The translations under genes were made by a program, and so were the position numbers. Of a stretch of 30,879 nucleotides of DNA, positions 8,718 to 15,834 are shown in pieces. The notes below the pieces were generated by a model, which had not been told where the DNA came from, made no database searches, and saw nothing but the letters and a program-made list of their open reading frames with translations. Within the stretch, counting starts at the first letter, position 1. Every line of letters begins with the position of its first letter. This stretch comes from B4-G1 sp964393895 (GTDB taxonomy: Bacteria; Chloroflexota; Anaerolineae; B4-G1), in assembly GCA_964393895.1 (NCBI GenBank), contig CAYMWP010000043.1:1-30879 (forward strand), in the 5' to 3' direction.

Positions 8718-8833
8718 TATAGGCCCCACTTGATTGGAAAAAGATACGTCAGGAGGTGATACGATTGACGAGTTTCTGAAAGCTACACCCGTGATACGCC
8801 ACACGTGCAATTACTCGAGATAGGAGGACAAAA

Positions 8834-9505
8834 ATGGACATCGGAAGATCGTTTACGTACATTACGGAAGACCAGGATTGGATCAAGAAGGTGCTGCTCG
8901 GCGGCGTCATCACTTTGATCCCCATCGTGGGGCCGTTTTTCGCCTTCGGCTACATGATGGAAACGCTCAGGAACGTCATCGCTGGCCGAGAAGTGCCGCT
9001 GCCCGAGATCGGCGACTTTGGCGGCAAGCTGGTCGAGGGGTTGAAGGGCTGGGTGGTCGCGTTCGTCTACGCCTTGCCGCTGATCCTCTTTGCTGTGTGC
9101 GCACAGACGGGGAACCTGGCTCCGGTCTTGGCCCAGGAAGTTGACCCGGATATGGCGGATGTTCTGACGGCTGTCTCCATCGGGGTGAGCGCCTGCTGTG
9201 GCTGCCTTGTGCTGCTCTATGCCATCCTGATGAGCCTGCTGCTTCCTTTTGCGCTGGGCAGATACGCCGAGAGCGGGCAGGTGGGCGCGGCGTTCAAAGT
9301 GAGCGAGGTCTTTGACATGCTCAAGAGCAACGTCGGCCCCGCCTTCATCGTGCTACTGGTGGGAGGACTGGCGGTCTTTGTGGCCGAGCTGGTGGGCCTG
9401 ATCGCGTGCGGCGTCGGTCTGTTCTTTGCGCTGTTCTACGCCCAACTGGTCATGGCTTTCCTGTACGGCTCGCTCTACCGCCAGGCCAAGCCCGTCGCCC
9501 TATAG
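8834..9505 (+). CDS. DUF4013 family membrane protein
   Basis: A 223-residue polytopic membrane protein whose function is unknown. The start follows TAGGAGG at 8821-8827. The N-terminus DIGRSFTYITEDQDWIKK followed by LLGGVITLIPIVGPFFAFGY is typical of DUF4013. About five hydrophobic segments are visible, near residues 20-45, 72-95, 110-145, 163-185 and 190-213. The third contains a CCGC cluster. It sits between two lipoprotein genes that share a domain, which hints at a membrane role connected with them, but that is only context. Confidence 0.85.
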   Translation: MDIGRSFTYITEDQDWIKKVLLGGVITLIPIVGPFFAFGYMMETLRNVIAGREVPLPEIGDFGGKLVEGLKGWVVAFVYALPLILFAVCAQTGNLAPVLAQEVDPDMADVLTAVSIGVSACCGCLVLLYAILMSLLLPFALGRYAESGQVGAAFKVSEVFDMLKSNVGPAFIVLLVGGLAVFVAELVGLIACGVGLFFALFYAQLVMAFLYGSLYRQAKPVAL

Positions 9506-9546
9506 CCGCGACAGACCTCAATCTATCAAGGATAAGGAGACTTGCA

Positions 9547-10638
9547 ATGAATCGCAAATCTGTACCACTTGTTGCTCTGTTGATCCTGACGCTGGTCACC
9601 CTGGCCTGCGGATTGGGCGGCGGCGACGAGGAGCCGACCGCGGCCCCTCCACCGACCAATCCCCCTGTGCCGACCGATACGCCCGAACCGCCCCCGCCGG
9701 CGACCGAACTGGGGGAGGAGTATAGCAGCGACTTTGGCGGCTTTGCCTTTCAGGCCATCCCCGGCTACACGGTCGAGGAGGCGTTCGGCTTTGCCAGCAT
9801 GGAAGCGCCCGACGCCGACCCTGAACTAGGTCCGGCCGTACTGATGATCGGCAGCGCCGTCGAGGAAGGAACGGAAGCGCCCGTCTCCAACGAGGGACTT
9901 TACGATGACTTTACGGCCGACCTCGAAACCGGCATACAGGTCTCGGAGCCGCGCGAGATCACCGTCGGCGGCCGGCCGGGGTTGATCACCGACGTCAGCG
10001 GCGACTTTGAAGGGGTGGAAATGAACGGGCAGGCCGTCTTTGTGGCGGTCTCCCCGACCCAGCACTTTACCATGTTTGGCGTCGCGCCGGGCGAGCGCTG
10101 GCACGGGGAACTCGCCCCCCTGTTCGAGGCGGTCGTGGCCTCGATCAGTTTCTTTGAGCCTACCTCCGAGTTAGATTTTGGGGAGGATGAAATGGGCGAA
10201 GAGATCCGACAATGGGCTACTTTTGCCACCGCCAGCTCCGAGTACGGCGACCCCGAGTGGGCCGCCTTCCAGGCCACCGGCGCGCCGGATACGTTCGAGT
10301 GTGGTGACTATCGGACCGCCTGGGCCTCCAGCTCGTCCAGCACGGTAGAGTGGATCGAGCTGACCTACGCTACTCCCGTCTACCCCACCGAGGTCAACAT
10401 CATCCAGACCTACAACCCCAACCAGGTGCTGTTCGTGGACCTGCTCGACGTGGACGGAGAGTATCACGACGTCTACCTGGGAGAGCCTGGGGAGGTGTCC
10501 GAGTGTCCCTACACACTCTCCATCCCGGTGGAATATGCCGACTATCAGGTCATCGCTGTCAAAATCACCATTGACCAGTCGGTGCTCGGAAGCTGGAACG
10601 AGATCGACGCCGTCGAACTGGTGGGCGTCAGTGAGTAG
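9547..10638 (+). CDS. Lipoprotein with C-terminal galactose-binding-like domain (second paralogue)
   Basis: A predicted 363-residue lipoprotein. The ATG at 9547 follows ATAAGGAG at 9532-9539. The leader MNRKSVPLVALLILTLVTLA ends before Cys21, then a Pro/Thr-rich spacer runs to about residue 56. Residues 57-208 form an unassigned alpha/beta domain (FGGFAFQAIPGYTVEEAFGF; EITVGGRPGLITD). Residues 219-363 repeat the module found at the C-terminus of the protein encoded at 7376-8695, with matching QWAT.A.ASSEYGDP, DYRTAWAS and W.EL.Y blocks and the final NE.DAV(Q/E)L(I/V)G. Parts of the two modules are nearly identical in DNA, so a recent duplication or gene conversion is likely. Role unknown, outer-face binding inferred. 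Confidence 0.88.
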   Translation: MNRKSVPLVALLILTLVTLACGLGGGDEEPTAAPPPTNPPVPTDTPEPPPPATELGEEYSSDFGGFAFQAIPGYTVEEAFGFASMEAPDADPELGPAVLMIGSAVEEGTEAPVSNEGLYDDFTADLETGIQVSEPREITVGGRPGLITDVSGDFEGVEMNGQAVFVAVSPTQHFTMFGVAPGERWHGELAPLFEAVVASISFFEPTSELDFGEDEMGEEIRQWATFATASSEYGDPEWAAFQATGAPDTFECGDYRTAWASSSSSTVEWIELTYATPVYPTEVNIIQTYNPNQVLFVDLLDVDGEYHDVYLGEPGEVSECPYTLSIPVEYADYQVIAVKITIDQSVLGSWNEIDAVELVGVSE

Positions 10639-10648
10639 AGAACGGCGC

Positions 10649-10700
10649 ATGGGCAGGATGAACGGATTGGCTTGCCGAGAATCCGCCAAATCCTGCCCAT
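10649..10700. repeat. Two-step palindrome between lipoprotein and beta-helix genes
   Basis: ATGGGCAGGAT (10649-10659) pairs with ATCCTGCCCAT (10690-10700), and inside it CGGATT (10663-10668) pairs with AATCCG (10680-10685). The combined hairpin fills most of the intergenic gap and ends just before the GAGGAGG ribosome-binding site of the next gene. A dispersed REP-type repeat is more likely than a terminator since no T-tract follows. Confidence 0.75.
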
Positions 10701-10724
10701 CCGTGTTGTACGAGGAGGCATGCG

Positions 10725-13448
10725 ATGAAAATCAGAAAACTAACTATAGCCTTTACCCTCGGCCTGGGGTTGACCCTGGCCCTGGTGTGGTTGCTGGGCG
10801 GCGGCCTGCCGGTCGCCCGCGCGGCGAGTTTTACTGTGGATGTGACGCACGACGAGAACGACGGTAGTTGTTCCGATGGAGATTGCTCCCTGCGGGATGC
10901 AATCATCGAGGCCAACGGAAACGGGGAAGCCGACAGTATCACGTTGGGCGCTGGCAGCCACGTCTTGACCCTCACCGGTACGGGCGAGAACGGGTCCGCC
11001 ACCGGCGACCTGGACATCACCGGGCCTCTAACCATCACCGGCCTGGGGCCGAGTCAGACGATCATTGATGCCAGCGGCGTCATCTCTGACCGGGTTCTGG
11101 ACATCCGCTCCGGCGCGGGCACGGTCGTCATTTCTGGGGTGACGATAATGAACGGCAACATCACGGGCTTGGGCGGCGGCATCTACAACTACGACGCCGG
11201 CCTGACGCTCGTCAACGTCATCGTCAGCAGCAACGTCGCCACCGGTACCTGGCCCAATGGCCACGGCGGCGGGGTGTACGTCTACCAGGGCAGTGTGACC
11301 TTGCAGGACGGTCAGATCGTCAGCAACACGGCCGTGGAGTACGGCGGGGGGCTGTTTGTCAACCGCGATACCGCTGCCTTCACGCAGACCGGCGACAGCA
11401 TCATCGCTCACAACGTCGTCACTGGCTCACACTCCAGTGCCGGCGGCGGGGTGTACATCTGGGATGGCAGCGTCTCGCTGAACGGGGGGCAGGTTTTCGC
11501 CAACACCGCCGGCAGCAGAGGCGGCGGTGTGCGCGTCGGCGATGCCGGCGCGAGCGCCACGCTGAGTGGGACTCTGATCCTGAGCAACACCGCCGGCGAC
11601 GGCGGCGGCGGGGTGTACGTCGGCGCTGGCAGCGTAAAGTTGAGCGGGGGACAGGTTCTAAGCAACACCGCTGGCGACGGCGGCGGTGGGGTGTACGTCT
11701 ACGACGGCAGCGCGACGTTGAGTGGGCAGATTTTCAACAACACCGCTGACGTAGGCGGCGGGGTGTACGTCTACGACGGCAGCGTCACGCTGAGCGGGGG
11801 GCAGATCGTGAGCAACAGCGCCACCTGGAACGGCGGCGGGGTGTACCTCAGCGCTGGGGCCGCCGCCTTCACGCAGACCGGCGTCAGCACCATCACCCAC
11901 AACCACGCCGATTACGGCGGCGGGGTGTACATGCTCAATGGCAATGCCACGTTGAGCAGTGGGCAGATTCTAAGCAACAGCGCCACCTGGAACGGCGGCG
12001 GGGTGTACGTCAACAATGGCAGCGTCACGCTGAGCGGGGGGCAGATCGTCAGCAACACCGCCGGCAACGCCGGTGGCGGGGTGTACGTCGCCAACAGTAG
12101 CGCCGCTTTCACCCAGACCGGCAGCAGCGCCATCGCCTGCAACAACACCCCCTCTGGCCCCGGCGGCGGGGTGTACGTCAACAATGGCAGCGTGACGTTG
12201 AGCGGAGGGCAGATCGTCAGCAATACGGCCGGCAGCAGCGGCGGCGGTGTAGAAGTCGTCAACTCGAATGCCAGCCTCGTCCAGACCGGTGACAGCATCA
12301 TCGCCCACAATCGCGCCGGTAGCGATGGCGGAGGCGTGCGCGTCGTGTACGGCAGCGCGACGCTGGAAGGAGGGCAGATCGTCAGCAACACCGCCGGCGA
12401 CGACGGCGGTGGAGTGTACGTTTCTAACAGCAATGGCGTCGTCACCCAGACCGGCGGCAGCGTCATCGTGGATAACTATGCCGATGACTCTGGCGGCGGC
12501 GTGTACGTCAGAGATGGCACTGCGGTATTGGAGGGGGGGCAGGTCGTCAGCAACACTGCCGACTATGGCGGCGGCGTGTACAACGAGAACGGCACGCTGA
12601 CCATGCTCAACGCCACCGTCAGTGGCAACCGGGCCGCCTCGGGCGCGGGCGGCGGGCTCTACAGCAACGCCGGCGCGAGCGCCATCACCTACACCACCAT
12701 CGCCAGCAACACCGCCTCCAGCGGCGGGGGCGGCATCCACCAGGCCGGTGGTGTGGTGCTCCTGCAAAACACCATCGTGGCTTGCAACGGGAACAACTGC
12801 GGCGGCACGCTGGTCTCCAACGGTCACAATCTGGACAGCGGCGCCACCTGCGGGTTCACCGCCACCGGCGACATCACGGGCGCCGACCCGCTGCTGGGCC
12901 CGCTGACCGCCGACGGCGGAACGCTCGTCCATCCTCTCATCGTCGGCAGCCCGGCCATAGACGAGGGCCTCTGCCTGCCCGCTGTGACGACGGTTGACCA
13001 ACGCGGCGTGACCCGGCCCCAGGGTTATGGCTGTGACATCGGCGCCTACGAGGCGGAGAGGCCCGTCATCACCGTCACCAAGAGCGGGCCGGCCCGGTTC
13101 AGCCCGCAGGATCGCATCACCTACACGCTGTACGTCACCAACACCGGCACGCTCACCGCCACGCACGTCGTCCTCACCGATACTCTCCCCACTGGCGCGG
13201 CCTTTGTCACGGCCAGTGACGGCGGTGTAGCAGCGAGCGGTATAGTCACCTGGCCCGTCTTTAGCGTCCCGCCGGGGGATGGCCTGGTCACGCGCACTTT
13301 CGCCGTCACCGCCACCGCCACTATCACCAACGCCGACTATCGCGTCTCGTGCGCCGGGGGCGTCGGTGTGGCGGGGAGCGTGGTCGTCGTCACCGAGATC
13401 GGGGACTATAAGATCTATCTGCCGCTGGTGTTGCGGAACCATCAATAG
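10725..13448 (+). CDS. Secreted right-handed beta-helix protein (CSLREXLC / choice-of-anchor Q type)
   Basis: A 907-residue exported surface protein. ATG 10725 follows GAGGAGGC (10712-10719). Signal peptide residues 1-34 end in PVARAAS. A CSLREXLC-like motif CSDGDCSLRDAI occupies 49-60. About 20 GGG(V/I/L)(Y/R/E/H) turns follow, as in polymorphic outer membrane proteins and pectin-lyase-like beta helices. Then come a choice-of-anchor-Q-like block (about 690-780, ADPLLGPL, GSPAID and CDIGAYE), a DUF11-type Ig-like repeat (about 783-880, VTKSGPARFSPQDRITYTLY) and the terminal IYLPLVLRNHQ. That last motif recurs at C-termini of Chloroflexota secreted proteins and may be a sorting or anchoring signal. 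No catalytic residues of polysaccharide lyases were recognised; adhesion or surface-layer function is more likely. Confidence 0.9.
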   Translation: MKIRKLTIAFTLGLGLTLALVWLLGGGLPVARAASFTVDVTHDENDGSCSDGDCSLRDAIIEANGNGEADSITLGAGSHVLTLTGTGENGSATGDLDITGPLTITGLGPSQTIIDASGVISDRVLDIRSGAGTVVISGVTIMNGNITGLGGGIYNYDAGLTLVNVIVSSNVATGTWPNGHGGGVYVYQGSVTLQDGQIVSNTAVEYGGGLFVNRDTAAFTQTGDSIIAHNVVTGSHSSAGGGVYIWDGSVSLNGGQVFANTAGSRGGGVRVGDAGASATLSGTLILSNTAGDGGGGVYVGAGSVKLSGGQVLSNTAGDGGGGVYVYDGSATLSGQIFNNTADVGGGVYVYDGSVTLSGGQIVSNSATWNGGGVYLSAGAAAFTQTGVSTITHNHADYGGGVYMLNGNATLSSGQILSNSATWNGGGVYVNNGSVTLSGGQIVSNTAGNAGGGVYVANSSAAFTQTGSSAIACNNTPSGPGGGVYVNNGSVTLSGGQIVSNTAGSSGGGVEVVNSNASLVQTGDSIIAHNRAGSDGGGVRVVYGSATLEGGQIVSNTAGDDGGGVYVSNSNGVVTQTGGSVIVDNYADDSGGGVYVRDGTAVLEGGQVVSNTADYGGGVYNENGTLTMLNATVSGNRAASGAGGGLYSNAGASAITYTTIASNTASSGGGGIHQAGGVVLLQNTIVACNGNNCGGTLVSNGHNLDSGATCGFTATGDITGADPLLGPLTADGGTLVHPLIVGSPAIDEGLCLPAVTTVDQRGVTRPQGYGCDIGAYEAERPVITVTKSGPARFSPQDRITYTLYVTNTGTLTATHVVLTDTLPTGAAFVTASDGGVAASGIVTWPVFSVPPGDGLVTRTFAVTATATITNADYRVSCAGGVGVAGSVVVVTEIGDYKIYLPLVLRNHQ
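11172..12745 (+). repeat. Degenerate coding repeats of the beta helix
   Basis: About 20 copies of a GGCGGCGGGGTGTAC-like core encode the turns of the beta helix. The closest pair lies at 11994-12065 and 12162-12233. Each codes for the same 24 residues, from GGGVYVNNG to IVSNTAG, and they differ at five positions, all synonymous. The array reflects internal duplication of the gene. Confidence 0.85.
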
Positions 13449-13455
13449 CCGGAAG

Positions 13456-13489
13456 AGACCCTTTGGGTTTTCTGAAACCCAAAGGGTCT
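13456..13489. repeat. Perfect palindrome with TCTG loop
   Basis: AGACCCTTTGGGTTT (13456-13470) and AAACCCAAAGGGTCT (13475-13489) form a 15-bp perfect stem around TCTG. It lies 7 bases after the beta-helix stop codon and 3 bases before the GAGGAG site of the next gene. The inner part (GGGTTT-TCTG-AAACCC) resembles the AAACCAGGTTT palindromes elsewhere in the window, so it may be a sequence variant of the same element. It could also stabilise mRNA between the genes. Confidence 0.8.
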
Positions 13490-13504
13490 AGAGGAGATCA
13501 TCAA

Positions 13505-13780
13505 ATGCCCAAACTATTCAAGACCGATATATCGTCCGAGGCGGACGTCAAAGTGTTCGTCACGGACATTCGCTCGGAGGCCGACCTGATCGTCTACGAG
13601 ACGACGAGCCAGTGGGAGGCGACCGAAAGCCCGATCTGGTGCTATACCGACATCCAAAGCGAGGCGGACAAGACCGTGTACTTCACCGATGTGCAGTGGG
13701 ACGCCGACTTGATCATTTACAAGACAGACGTACAATCAGACGCGGGTTGGGCGGATACTGCCAAGTCGGATCTGCTGTAG
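13505..13780 (+). CDS. DUF6150-like repeat protein (91 aa)
   Basis: A small protein with no signal peptide. ATG 13505 follows GAGGAG (13491-13496). It is made of six units of about 13 residues with the pattern TD(I/V)xSEADxxVY, such as TDIRSEADLIVYE, TDIQSEADKTVYF and TDVQWDADLIIYK; the third unit is degenerate and two residues longer. This matches the repeat style of DUF6150. Regular repeats suggest a small beta-solenoid, but no activity is known to me. It is embedded among exported-protein genes while itself apparently cytosolic. Confidence 0.8.
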   Translation: MPKLFKTDISSEADVKVFVTDIRSEADLIVYETTSQWEATESPIWCYTDIQSEADKTVYFTDVQWDADLIIYKTDVQSDAGWADTAKSDLL

Positions 13781-13814
13781 CCGCGAATTCCATTCGCGCG
13801 AAGGAGGAATTCCG

Positions 13815-14408
13815 ATGAATCGCAAACTTGGACCGATCTTGATCCTATTGGTCCTGGCACTGGTCACCCTGGCGTGTGGCGGCAGCGATGAGCCGGCCAG
13901 CCCTTCAGATGGCAAGACGCAAAGTACGGCCTACGTTGTTGGCCCAGTCTGCCAGGGAACGCCGCTGCCTGATGCGCCGCTCTATACGCGAGCGTCAGGC
14001 ACACACCCCCTCGTTATTTTGGAATTGGGAGACGGTGGCAACTACCGGTATGGCTTCATAGACCCGGACTCTTACGGTTTGCCGGACGGTTGGAATGGGG
14101 ATTACGTTGAGGATTTGGAGTTGGTGGTCTGTGTTGACCAGGAGGAGAACGCACTCGTCGAGGAATGTGCCTACACGCTCGAAGATGGGAGCGGTACAGT
14201 CACTCTCTCTCGCTATTCCACGCAAGTGACGTTTCGACTGTTGGAAGCGCAGACAGGGCGAGAGATCGCTGCCGACACGCTCGTTGGAATGCCCCACGAG
14301 TGCCAGGATACGGAGGAATTCATCGAAGGGACGGCCGGCAGTGCGATCTATGGGCAGGTCTATCAGAAGCTCGAAGATTGGCTGCGGCCATACGTAGAGA
14401 TCCCATAG
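13815..14408 (+). CDS. Hypothetical lipoprotein (197 aa)
   Basis: A predicted exported lipoprotein with start ATG 13815 after GAAGGAGGAATT. The leader MNRKLGPILILLVLALVTLA before Cys21 is almost the same as those of the lipoproteins starting at 5238 and 9547. A short Ser/Asp/Lys linker leads to a compact domain with six cysteines (for example VGPVCQGTPLP, VVCVDQEEN, VEECAYTL and MPHECQD) that may form disulfides outside the cell. I do not recognise a family. It belongs to the surface-protein run, 35 bases after the DUF6150-like gene. Confidence 0.82.
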   Translation: MNRKLGPILILLVLALVTLACGGSDEPASPSDGKTQSTAYVVGPVCQGTPLPDAPLYTRASGTHPLVILELGDGGNYRYGFIDPDSYGLPDGWNGDYVEDLELVVCVDQEENALVEECAYTLEDGSGTVTLSRYSTQVTFRLLEAQTGREIAADTLVGMPHECQDTEEFIEGTAGSAIYGQVYQKLEDWLRPYVEIP

Positions 14409-14454
14409 GCTGGGTCAATCGGGCCAGGTGGCGGCGTGAGAAGAGAAAGTGCCG

Positions 14455-14610
14455 ATGTTCAAATTCTTCAGGGCTGTGTCTGGGGACTATGCGCGCTCTA
14501 TACTGGTTAGCTTGTTCTCGGTCTTGATCGTCGTCGCGCTGCTGGTGGGCGTCCCAACGTGCGCCCTGGCGCTCGCGGCGGCGGTGTTCTTTGTGGTTGC
14601 CATACAGTGA
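14455..14610 (+). CDS. Small membrane protein (51 aa)
   Basis: An open frame of 52 codons between the lipoprotein and the HEAT-repeat gene. The N-terminus MFKFFRAVSGDYARS is basic and amphipathic, followed by two hydrophobic stretches, ILVSLFSVLIVVALLVGV and CALALAAAVFFVVAI, separated by a short PT turn. This is the layout of a two-helix or re-entrant membrane peptide. The ribosome-binding site is weak (GAGAAAG). No homologue comes to mind. It is supported by composition and position, not by family recognition. Confidence 0.5.
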   Translation: MFKFFRAVSGDYARSILVSLFSVLIVVALLVGVPTCALALAAAVFFVVAIQ

Positions 14611-14667
14611 TTTTTTATAGTTGTGCTCCCCAGGGCACTGAGGAGACATCTGGAGGGGGGTGACAGG

Positions 14668-15234
14668 ATGGAAAGCGAGAAGCTAAACCAGGTTCAGATC
14701 ATGTTGCTCGTGACACAACTCTTGTCGGAAATGCGATTTGACGAGCTTGGGGATCTGGCTCGCAAGGATGAGCGGGTCTTTGACCATCTCGTTCAGACAT
14801 TGAGAGGCGGCAAGGGGCCGTTCTGTTTCTTCGCCGCCACGGCTCTGAGCAAAGTGGGAGAAGCTGCAGTGGAGCCGCTGATAGAGGCGTTGCAGCACAG
14901 CCAGTATCCCGTGCGCCAGGTCGCAGCCCTGGCTTTGGGGGAAATAAGAGATCCGAGAGTGGTTGGGAGGCTGGTCGAGGGGTTGGGAGATGAGTACGAG
15001 GCGGTGCGACAGGCGGCGGCGGTCTCACTGGGCAAGATCGGAGCGGTGGAGGCGGTTGAGCCGCTGCTCCGGGCGATTGGGGATGAGAGCGAGATAGTGC
15101 GCCGGGCGGTGGTGAACGCGCTGGGCATGATCGGCGACGAGAGGGCCTTGCCAGATCTCGCGCGGCTGGAGGCGGAAGATACCGAGGCAGTGGCGGAAAG
15201 GGCCAGAGAAGTGATCCGGCAGATTCGGGGGTGA
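14668..15234 (+). CDS. HEAT-repeat protein (188 aa)
   Basis: A cytosolic helical-repeat protein. ATG 14668 is chosen because GGAGGGGGG (14652-14660) precedes it; earlier starts at 14623 add a low-quality leader. About four PBS-lyase/EZ-HEAT repeats follow an N-terminal helical region: CFFAATALSKVGEAAVEPL, VRQVAALALGEIRDPRVVGR, VRQAAAVSLGKIGAVEAVEP and VRRAVVNALGMIGDERALPD. Such repeats form a curved binding surface; the stand-alone form usually mediates protein-protein contact. Partner unknown. It is the last gene of the rightward run and converges with the small anchored protein gene, with only 22 bases between stop codons and no visible terminator. Confidence 0.9.
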   Translation: MESEKLNQVQIMLLVTQLLSEMRFDELGDLARKDERVFDHLVQTLRGGKGPFCFFAATALSKVGEAAVEPLIEALQHSQYPVRQVAALALGEIRDPRVVGRLVEGLGDEYEAVRQAAAVSLGKIGAVEAVEPLLRAIGDESEIVRRAVVNALGMIGDERALPDLARLEAEDTEAVAERAREVIRQIRG

Positions 15235-15256
15235 GAGGAGTAGTGTCCGGGCCTTT

Positions 15257-15826
15257 TCAGCGGATCGTCCCACTGGCGACCGCCTCTCCTTCCCGCAATT
15301 CCAGCGTCTCAAAGATCACGGGCAACTCGCGGTTGGAGAGGTCCACCTGCTGGTACACAGCGTCCTGGACCGCCTCCAGTACGAAACCCGGCACGGGCGC
15401 GCCGGCCACGCTGATGTCGGTCAGCGCGACGACGGGGATGCCGTCCTCCAGCACCATCGTCGCCTGCCCGTGGATGGAGAGCCGCATCCCCAGCACCTCC
15501 ACCTCACCCCAGGCCTCGACCACGTCGGGGTGAAATTCGATGCGCGGGTGCCGGAAGGGGATCTCGGGGTGGTTGCCGAGGAACCAGGCGATGCTCTCGG
15601 CCGCCTCCTGCCCGGTGACGTGGAGCTCGAACCGCTCGCCGCTGTGTCCGCCCTCTCTGAGGCGCAGGCGCAGGTCGTCCAGGTCCTCCTCCAGCACCGG
15701 CTCGGCGACGTAGACGGGGCCGCTGGGTGCTAGCGCACTTGCCCAGGCCAGTCCGTTGGCCGCCAGCAGCGCCAGCGCGATCCACAGGTTGATGGGTTTC
15801 AGTAGATTGCGGATGAGTCTGCGCAT
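15257..15826 (-). CDS. Membrane-anchored exported hypothetical protein (189 aa)
   Basis: The start at ATG 15826 is preceded by AGGAG and lies 8 bases after the stop of the PrsW-like gene, so the two are probably co-translated. An N-terminal helix (about 14-33, LWIALALLAANGLAWASAL) is either a signal peptide or an anchor. The remaining 150 residues have alternating beta character, with EVEVLGMRLSIHGQATMV and VVALTDISVAGAPVPGF. The general look recalls DUF2993/LmeA-like lipid-binding exported proteins, but I cannot confirm this. The end is SGTIR-TGA. Confidence 0.75.
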   Translation of the reverse strand: MRRLIRNLLKPINLWIALALLAANGLAWASALAPSGPVYVAEPVLEEDLDDLRLRLREGGHSGERFELHVTGQEAAESIAWFLGNHPEIPFRHPRIEFHPDVVEAWGEVEVLGMRLSIHGQATMVLEDGIPVVALTDISVAGAPVPGFVLEAVQDAVYQQVDLSNRELPVIFETLELREGEAVASGTIR

Positions 15827-15834
15827 AGTCTCTC

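Noticed and set aside
11970..13445. 491-codon minus-strand frame opposite the beta-helix gene
   Set aside because: Val/Asp/Ala-rich shadow of the GGC-rich repeats, without start signals or domains.
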